Shown here: positions 33,065-38,352 of the stretch, piece after piece
Position numbering within the stretch: position 1 is the stretch's first letter
Layout of the letters: every line of letters begins with the position of its first letter
Assembly: GCF_003149245.1 (NCBI RefSeq)
Contig: NZ_QGDL01000024.1
Location: forward strand, 1 to 38,352
Direction of reading: 5' to 3'
Length of the DNA: 38,352 bases
Source of the DNA: Faecalicatena orotica
GTDB taxonomy: Bacteria > Bacillota > Clostridia > Lachnospirales > Lachnospiraceae
Made by a program: the position numbers and the translations under genes
Notes under the pieces: model-generated
What the model saw: the letters and a program-made list of their open reading frames with translations, nothing else
The model's database searches: none
What the model was told of the DNA's origin: nothing

Positions 33065-33580
33065 TTACAGCATCATCCCCATGATATAAAGATCGTAATA
33101 TTTTCCGTTCAGGAGTGTAGAATTTCTGCAGCAGCCTTCTACGATAAATCCGAATTTCATATAGAGTGCAACCGCGGTTGGGTTATCAGCCCTTGTGTCC
33201 AGACGGATTCTGGTGGTCACTCCGTTTCCGCGGGCCCACTCGATCAGACGGGTGATCAGCTCGGTCCCAATGCCCTGTCCCTGATACTTCTTTGCGACTA
33301 CAATTCCGAGTTCACCCTCGTGGCGTGCCTTTATCTTATGGCTGGAATTGATGGTTGCAATTCCGGCAATCTCATCTCCGTCCATCGCCATAAGCATGAT
33401 GTTGGTCTCATTCCCTTCCAGAGCCTCAATAGCACTGACCTGTTCTTCGACATTCAGGGGATATTCGTCTTTCTCGAAACTGAGGAATGTGGTCTCCCCG
33501 CCGACAAAATTGTAAAATGCTACAATCTTTTCAGCATCCTCTGTCATTGCTTTGCGGTAAATAATACTTGAATCCTTCAT
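33065..33580 (-). CDS. GNAT-family N-acetyltransferase
   Basis: 171 residues from the ATG at 33580, which has AAGGAGG in front; a reading with eight more residues lacks one. Single GNAT domain with the acetyl-CoA pyrophosphate loop in VVAKKYQGQGIGTEL and the RLDTRADNPTAVALYMKFGF motif B, ending in YYDLYIMGMML. It resembles RimJ/PhnO-type enzymes that acetylate amines of small molecules or proteins. The substrate is unknown. It follows the small membrane protein gene on the same strand and could be the last gene of the export operon. Confidence 0.9.
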   Translation of the reverse strand: MKDSSIIYRKAMTEDAEKIVAFYNFVGGETTFLSFEKDEYPLNVEEQVSAIEALEGNETNIMLMAMDGDEIAGIATINSSHKIKARHEGELGIVVAKKYQGQGIGTELITRLIEWARGNGVTTRIRLDTRADNPTAVALYMKFGFIVEGCCRNSTLLNGKYYDLYIMGMML

Positions 33581-33651
33581 TTGTATCCTCCTTCTCATTT
33601 TCATAAACTGAAAATACAGTTACAAAACATAAATGGAGTCCGGTCTTATCT

Positions 33652-34029
33652 TTAATTGGACTGATACCATCCCCAGAAGTATAGTATCGGCCACAGCAGG
33701 CCAACAAGGTTCAGATAAGAAAAACCGACTGTAACGGATGAATAAATAATATTGGCTATATAGTAAGCGGCCAGTATGACTGCCATGATCAGTACAGACT
33801 GTTTGGATTTATACATGACTCCCATGATCCCTGATATAATAATAATCGCTGCGCCTACAATTGTCAAAATATATGAGAATGTGGACGGAACGTCGATTCC
33901 CATTGCTGCATAAGTCTGCTCAAAAGTTCCTCTCATAGCAATAGAAAAAATGCCGGAAAGCAAGCCTAACGCGCCAAAGACAATTAAGATAATTGATACT
34001 ACTTTTAAAAATGTACTGCGTTTCTTCAT
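33652..34029 (-). CDS. Small four-helix membrane protein of unknown function
   Basis: 125 residues with four hydrophobic segments (about 8-32, 46-68, 73-97 and 104-121) and a basic N-terminus (MKKRSTFLK). I do not recognise a family; the pattern resembles small DUF4064-like membrane proteins. AGGAGGG precedes the start. It lies 57 bases after the permease gene of the MacAB-like system on the same strand, so it may be cotranscribed and act with that transporter. Confidence 0.75.
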   Translation of the reverse strand: MKKRSTFLKVVSIILIVFGALGLLSGIFSIAMRGTFEQTYAAMGIDVPSTFSYILTIVGAAIIIISGIMGVMYKSKQSVLIMAVILAAYYIANIIYSSVTVGFSYLNLVGLLWPILYFWGWYQSN

Positions 34030-34086
34030 TGTGAAACCCTCCTCGTTAAAATGAATTTAAAGTTTTAGTAATAAATATAGCTATCG

Positions 34087-35325
34087 TTACATCCTTCTGA
34101 GTGCTTCAATCGGACTTAATCTGGCGGCCTTTCTTGCCGGATAAATTCCAAAGACGATTCCGACGCTGCAGGAAAAGATGGTAGCGACCAATATAGCTGG
34201 GAATGAAAGCTGGGCTTTGATTCCCCCGATTCCAAGCGCGGTGATCAGCGCAGTAAGTGCGGCCCCTAATAGAATGCCTATGATACCGCCCATCCCTGAA
34301 ATGATAGCGGATTCGCACAGGAACTGGGCGATGATGGATCCGGTCTTTGCCCCGAGCGCCTTCCGGATGCCGATTTCTCTTGTCCGTTCTGTGACGGATA
34401 CAAGCATAATGTTCATGACCCCGATACCGCCGACGATCAGTGAGATTCCTGCTACCAGTGCGACAAATGCGGTTACGCCGTCCATGATTGAACCAAACAT
34501 ATCAGAGAAATCCATCGGCTTTTGCTGTATGAAAGGTGACTCGCCCAGATTCTGGTGTCTGGAATTCAGGATCTGTATCGCGCTTTTGGCAATCCGTGAA
34601 GCCTGGTCTTTGTCGTAAGCGGTGATGGATACAGAGGGAAACGCTTCTACAGGAGTTCCCAGGGAATTGGATACTGTATATGGCATTTCCAGATTTATGC
34701 TTTTGTCCATTCCCATTGCCAGATACTGCTTTTCAGCCTCCATCATTTCGGCGGAAGTTTCACGGATGCCGATGATTAGTACGTCCTGAATGCTGCTGTC
34801 TACCTGAAGTTCAATGCTCATGCCGATGACGTCTGTATTTCCAAACAGGTAGATCGCCGTCAGTTCATCAATGACACATACCATATTGGCGTTGGCTACA
34901 TCATTGTCGTTAAAATATTTTCCCTTTACAAGCGGGCTCTGATACTGTGCATTTTCGTAATCCGGTGTAGTCAGCCCTACATAGGTGTCGAATTTTCCTT
35001 TTCTGGTCGAGATGGAACCAAGCGTTGCAGAATAGGAAGACACACTCTGGACAGAATCACCAAGCGAAGTCTTCAGAAACGAAATATCATCCCCGGTAAT
35101 ACAGTTCGGGTCTGAGACTTCTTCTGTATTAGACTGTATGGAAATTGTGTTATTCTGTTCATTTGAAGCGTCGACAACATCTTTCTTCAGTCCGTTACCG
35201 ATGGAAACAATGGTAACGACAGAAGTGATGCCTATGATAATTCCCAGCATGGTCAGGAAGGAGCGGCCTTTATTGGAACGGATATTATCAAGAGCCATTT
35301 TTACATATTCTAAAAATTGTCCCAT
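34087..35325 (-). CDS. MacB/FtsX-type ABC transporter permease
   Basis: 412 residues. One N-terminal membrane helix (about 22-42, after [19 protein letters not shown]), an extracytoplasmic MacB_PCD domain to about residue 280, and three C-terminal FtsX helices with the conserved [18 protein letters not shown] loop and a [15 protein letters not shown] ending. Partner of the ATPase and adaptor encoded just upstream. Such trios in Firmicutes export peptides or drugs, or remodel the envelope; the substrate is not predictable here. Confidence 0.93.
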   Translation of the reverse strand: MGQFLEYVKMALDNIRSNKGRSFLTMLGIIIGITSVVTIVSIGNGLKKDVVDASNEQNNTISIQSNTEEVSDPNCITGDDISFLKTSLGDSVQSVSSYSATLGSISTRKGKFDTYVGLTTPDYENAQYQSPLVKGKYFNDNDVANANMVCVIDELTAIYLFGNTDVIGMSIELQVDSSIQDVLIIGIRETSAEMMEAEKQYLAMGMDKSINLEMPYTVSNSLGTPVEAFPSVSITAYDKDQASRIAKSAIQILNSRHQNLGESPFIQQKPMDFSDMFGSIMDGVTAFVALVAGISLIVGGIGVMNIMLVSVTERTREIGIRKALGAKTGSIIAQFLCESAIISGMGGIIGILLGAALTALITALGIGGIKAQLSFPAILVATIFSCSVGIVFGIYPARKAARLSPIEALRRM

Positions 35326-35353
35326 TTTATGTCCTCTTTTCTTTTCTGTCAGC

Positions 35354-37084
35354 CTATTCCTTTACTGCTTCTGCGGAAGCATCTGCCTCCTGTTTTTCTA
35401 CAGGTGTGGCTTTCATGCCTTCCGTAATATCAACATTCAGGTCATTGACAACCTTTTCACCCTTTTTCAGTCCGCTTTTTACTTCGATCTGTGTCGTAGA
35501 GGCTGTACCAAGTTCAACAGTTTTTTTCCTGACAACACCGTCTTCAATGACATATACAAAGTCTCCGTCGGAAGAAGTGTTGATCACTTCTGTCGGGACA
35601 ACGAGCACGTCATTCGCCTCTGCAACGGTCATTGTAATCTTAGCGGTGGCCCCGATACAGATGTTTTCGTCCGGATTGTCAATATGAATTTCCGCACCGA
35701 TGACTGGGTTCCCCTTCGCATTTTCAATTGCAATCTTATTGACCTTTTTTAACGTACCTTCATATTTGAATTCACCGACTGTAATGACTGCCTTGTTGCC
35801 GACCTTCATCTTTTCATAGTCATCCGGGGAAACTTCAATCTTTACACGTACCTTTTCTGTACTTGCGATGGTAAACATTGCCATTCCCTGTGTGGCTGCA
35901 TTGGTCTGCAGTGCATCGACAGAGGCGATAACGCCATCCATGTCTGCCTTCATTCCTTCTTTGCCTTTCGCAACAAGCTCTGCCGGTGTCAGGGCGGAAA
36001 GCTCTGCTAAGTTATCGCTGATATCAAGATTCGCCATTTCAGAAGAAGTCATACCGGCATCGGCAGATGCTGTATTTGCGGCATTATATGCAGCCTCCCA
36101 CTCGGCGTATGCGGCATCGTATGCGGCTTTGAGTTCTGCATATTCGGTATTGCTGTACTCAGGATCCTTGATGGCATTCAGATCAGCAGTGGCTTTATCA
36201 CATGCGGTCTTGGCTTCCGTATAAGCAGCCTGGGCTTTGTCAAAATCTTCAAACGCTTTGACCAGTGCCTTTTCTTCTTCTGTCAGACTGGTAAGAGTCG
36301 GATCCTTGGCTTTCGCAGCATCAGCTTCGGCACGACGGCCGTTGTAGCCTGCATTGACCCTGTCCATGATATTCTGTTGTTCCGTCATCACGGCCGTGTA
36401 TTGGTCAATTTCCTCCTGTAGTTTTTCACGTGAGGCGTTGTTTGCATCTATTTCACTTTGAACGGTACTGAGGGCGGACTCATTCTGTGCATAAGCAGCG
36501 TCCAATTGTCCGGCCAGGTCATTTACCTTATCGGCCAGCTTGTTGGCCTGTTCAGCAGCCTGTGAGGATGCGGCGTTTGCTGCGTCTATCGCTTTGGCAT
36601 TCTGCGCCTTGGTTGCCTGAGAAGCATTCAGGCTGGACTGCAGGGTAAGCTGTGCCTGCTGGTTATCGCGTTCCAGATTAGTTGTGTCATAAGTAATGAG
36701 AACATCCCCGGCCTTTACCGTACTTCCCACAATAGCGCTGCACTTCTTGATAGGGGCGGATACCGGAGAATAGTATGTCTTCGTGTTCTCACTCTCAATC
36801 TTGCCGCTGGCATTGTAGACTTCCTTGATATTACCGGTGTCTACGCTGGAAACCTGCAGTGTTGCATCTTTAGCCTTGCCGCTTCCTTTGGAGAGCTGGG
36901 AAGCAACGGCAACGATGATGATAAATACGGCCGCTACAGGGATGATGACCCATCCGGGCAGCTTTTTCTTAGGCGGTTTGGAAGCTTCTTCATCTTCCAG
37001 TTCAAAGGACGACTCATCCCCGGTCATATCTGTGTCGATTGTGTCTAATATTTCATCCTGCTCTTTTTTCTTTTTGGAAAACAT
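35354..37084 (-). CDS. HlyD/MacA-type membrane-fusion adaptor
   Basis: 576 residues from the ATG at 37084, which follows GGGAGG and lies two bases from the stop of the ATPase gene; a start eight codons earlier would overlap that gene. Acidic cytoplasmic N-terminus, one membrane helix at about 44-63, a lipoyl-like half ([22 protein letters not shown]), a long Ala/Gln/Tyr-rich coiled-coil hairpin of about 270 residues, the second lipoyl half and beta-barrel ([20 protein letters not shown]) and a Lys-rich C-terminal domain. The hairpin is long for a Gram-positive adaptor. It connects the MacB-like permease to an extracellular path or partner. Confidence 0.9.
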   Translation of the reverse strand: MFSKKKKEQDEILDTIDTDMTGDESSFELEDEEASKPPKKKLPGWVIIPVAAVFIIIVAVASQLSKGSGKAKDATLQVSSVDTGNIKEVYNASGKIESENTKTYYSPVSAPIKKCSAIVGSTVKAGDVLITYDTTNLERDNQQAQLTLQSSLNASQATKAQNAKAIDAANAASSQAAEQANKLADKVNDLAGQLDAAYAQNESALSTVQSEIDANNASREKLQEEIDQYTAVMTEQQNIMDRVNAGYNGRRAEADAAKAKDPTLTSLTEEEKALVKAFEDFDKAQAAYTEAKTACDKATADLNAIKDPEYSNTEYAELKAAYDAAYAEWEAAYNAANTASADAGMTSSEMANLDISDNLAELSALTPAELVAKGKEGMKADMDGVIASVDALQTNAATQGMAMFTIASTEKVRVKIEVSPDDYEKMKVGNKAVITVGEFKYEGTLKKVNKIAIENAKGNPVIGAEIHIDNPDENICIGATAKITMTVAEANDVLVVPTEVINTSSDGDFVYVIEDGVVRKKTVELGTASTTQIEVKSGLKKGEKVVNDLNVDITEGMKATPVEKQEADASAEAVKE

Positions 37085-37085
37085 A

Positions 37086-37787
37086 TTATGCTCCCTCCCT
37101 TTCTTCATTTAGATAATCTTCTTCAATCCTGCCGTCGATGATGCGGACGACCCGCTTGACCTGCTGGGCGATATCGTCATCATGAGTGATGATAATAACG
37201 GTGCGCCCTCCCTTGTGAAGCCCCTTCAGGATATCCATGATCTCTTTTGTAGACTTGGTGTCCAGATTACCAGTAGGTTCATCCGCCAGTACGATCGGAG
37301 GCTGTGCGGCAATGGCACGCGCCACGGCAACCCTCTGCTGCTGGCCGCCTGATAATTCGCTTGGCTTATGTTTCATACGGGCCCCTAACCCTACCTTCTT
37401 TAATGCCTCAACCGCGATCTTCCGGCGCTTCTGCTTGCCGAGCCCGCGGTAAATCAGGGGCAGTTCTACATTCTCCACAGCATTCAGGTTTGCGATCAGG
37501 TTGAATCCCTGAAAGATAAATCCGATCTCCTTATTGCGGATATCCGACAGCTGATTGTCTGTCAGCTTAGACACATCGTGCCCGTTCAGGAAATAGTTTC
37601 CCGAAGTGGGGACATCCAGACAGCCAAGCATATTCATCAGCGTAGACTTGCCGGAACCGGAATGACCGATGATCGCAACGAATTCCCCTCTCTGAATTTC
37701 AAGGTCAATACCATCCAGGGCACGGACCTCGTTCTCACCGGGATTGTAGATTTTATGTATGTTCTCAACTTTAATGAGTGGTTCCAT
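37086..37787 (-). CDS. MacB/LolD-type ABC transporter ATPase
   Basis: 233 residues from the ATG at 37787, seven bases after GGAGGG. Walker [11 protein letters not shown]-loop in GFIFQGFNL, signature [16 protein letters not shown], Walker [13 protein letters not shown] and H-loop IIITHDDD are all intact. It is of the LolD/MacB ATPase group that drives mechanotransmission by the permease encoded at 34087. First gene of the minus-strand operon ATPase-adaptor-permease. Confidence 0.95.
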   Translation of the reverse strand: MEPLIKVENIHKIYNPGENEVRALDGIDLEIQRGEFVAIIGHSGSGKSTLMNMLGCLDVPTSGNYFLNGHDVSKLTDNQLSDIRNKEIGFIFQGFNLIANLNAVENVELPLIYRGLGKQKRRKIAVEALKKVGLGARMKHKPSELSGGQQQRVAVARAIAAQPPIVLADEPTGNLDTKSTKEIMDILKGLHKGGRTVIIITHDDDIAQQVKRVVRIIDGRIEEDYLNEEREGA

Positions 37788-37857
37788 GTAAAATCCCTCC
37801 ATAGTTTTTGTGAAGTACTCTTAAGTATATTGTTTTTTATTCACAATAAAGCACTTT

Positions 37858-37902
37858 GTATTACTTAACTAATACAATAATCTTTTGCACGAAAAAAGTC
37901 AA
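37858..37902 (-). promoter_or_regulatory. Promoter and palindromic operator of the MacAB-like operon
   Basis: On the minus strand, TTGACT (37897-37902), a 17-base spacer and TATTGT (37874-37879). An 18-base near-palindrome, GTATTA...TAATAC around TTAA with 16 of 18 positions symmetric, covers 37858-37875 and abuts the -10 box. That is a repressor-like position, TetR- or MarR-like in style; no such regulator gene is in the window. Confidence 0.55.
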
Positions 37903-38035
37903 TACTTTCTTGTTAAAGTTTATTTACGCTTTACTGCCGTACAACATCGTGCGCTTCAACCCCGTTTACAGGCGGGTTTTCATCTGGTACAATGTTAGGT
38001 ATCTTTGGTTATGATCTCGTCTTTGACACATGTGA

Positions 38036-38083
38036 GAAAAAATAAGTGCCACAATCCTAGGAAATTGGCGGGTTGTGGCACTT
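38036..38083 (-). terminator. Terminator of the transposase gene
   Basis: A perfect 11-bp stem (38044-38054 with 38073-38083) is followed on the minus strand by ATTTTTT. It is about 30 bases after the transposase stop codon. Confidence 0.7.
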
Positions 38084-38113
38084 TGTACCCTGTGTGCGGT
38101 ATATAGTAATGTT

Positions 38114-38352
38114 TTATCTTCTCTTGCTTTTTTTCTGGATCTCTTTCATTTTTCGCTTGGTTAAAAACTGATAGTCTGTCCGGAAGCCGCATGCTTCATG
38201 CAGCTCATCCGTTATGGTCTGCCGTTCATATAACGGCATAAAACCCTGCTCCTCTATATCGGCAAAATTCATGCTTTTCAGTATCTGGAGCAGCTGCTCT
38301 GTAGTACAGGGGCTTTTCAGGGATCTCTTCAGCAGTCTGAAATGGAGCAGTG
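38114..38352 (-). CDS. IS transposase, C-terminal fragment (5' end outside window)
   Basis: 78 codons and a stop, read from the window edge. The sequence LLHFRLLKRSLKSPCT, then EEQGFMPLYERQTITDELHE and CGFRTDYQFLTKRKMKEIQ, is the typical end of DDE transposases of the IS1634/IS4-like superfamily in Lachnospiraceae. The catalytic core lies outside. No inverted-repeat end could be identified with confidence, though one should lie between the stop and about 37900. Family assignment is from memory of this C-terminus. Confidence 0.7.
   Translation of the reverse strand, partial: LLHFRLLKRSLKSPCTTEQLLQILKSMNFADIEEQGFMPLYERQTITDELHEACGFRTDYQFLTKRKMKEIQKKSKRR

Larger units (their letters stand above)
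37788..38113. other. 326-base gene-free stretch between export operon and transposase
   Basis: It holds the export operon's leader and promoter, a near-palindrome, a weak hairpin around 37959-37980 (ACCCCG with CGGGTT, then TTTT on the plus strand) and the transposase terminator. I see no open reading frame with a ribosome site and no RNA gene. Confidence 0.6.

Noticed and set aside
35138-35752. 204-codon plus-strand open frame and other long frames opposite the adaptor gene
   Set aside because: They are shadows of the export genes on the other strand, with Ser/Val-rich translations and no ribosome site.

Overview
The window looks like a chromosomal segment of a gut-type Clostridia, most likely Lachnospiraceae. 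The pointers are moderate GC, strong AGGAGG-type ribosome binding sites, TTGACA/TATAAT-type promoters, paired YesM/YesN-type two-component systems beside sugar ABC transporters, YesL (DUF624), DUF6483, and a Firmicutes-type transposase tail. This is inference from protein resemblance; no species is claimed. No rRNA, tRNA or CRISPR array was seen.

Layout. 1-7.5 kb is a mixed housekeeping/accessory part: the tail of an AraC-type regulator, a DEAD-box RNA helicase with a promoter and leader terminator, a DUF6483 protein, an AAA-ATPase/PD-(D/E)XK protein, a lone carbamate kinase, a ProX/YbaK-type aminoacyl-tRNA deacylase and a DUF975-CmpB fusion membrane protein. 7.7-16.3 kb is a first sugar locus: a CUT2 ABC importer (one ATPase, two permeases, one RhaS/LsrB-like lipoprotein), a YesM-type kinase, a YesN-type regulator and a uroporphyrinogen-decarboxylase-fold (URO-D) protein. 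It ends one base from a convergent AraC-type gene. 17.3-18.4 kb holds a second URO-D gene, divergent from that regulator.

18.6-33.0 kb is the most interesting part. It encodes, in one direction, a third URO-D protein, a HAD hydrolase with an extra N-terminal domain, a GH38 alpha-mannosidase-like protein with an altered active site, a class I mannose-6-phosphate isomerase, a decayed URO-D gene, a fourth intact URO-D protein, YesL, two CUT1 permeases, a second YesM/YesN pair and a sugar-binding lipoprotein. A nearly identical element sits exactly 38 bp upstream of the -10 box both before the first gene of this block and before the binding-protein gene, which ties the two transcription units together. 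None of the URO-D proteins looks like HemE. Two keep the HxCG zinc motif of MtaA-type corrinoid methyltransferases, one has HxDG plus a downstream Cys, and one has neither. I infer a mannoside (possibly modified or methylated) uptake and processing system in which URO-D-fold enzymes act on the sugar or a derivative; no corrinoid protein is present in the window.

33.0-38.35 kb, on the minus strand, holds a GNAT acetyltransferase, a small four-helix membrane protein and a MacAB-like export system (ATPase, adaptor, permease) with a palindrome over its promoter. The window ends in the C-terminal part of an IS transposase with its own terminator.
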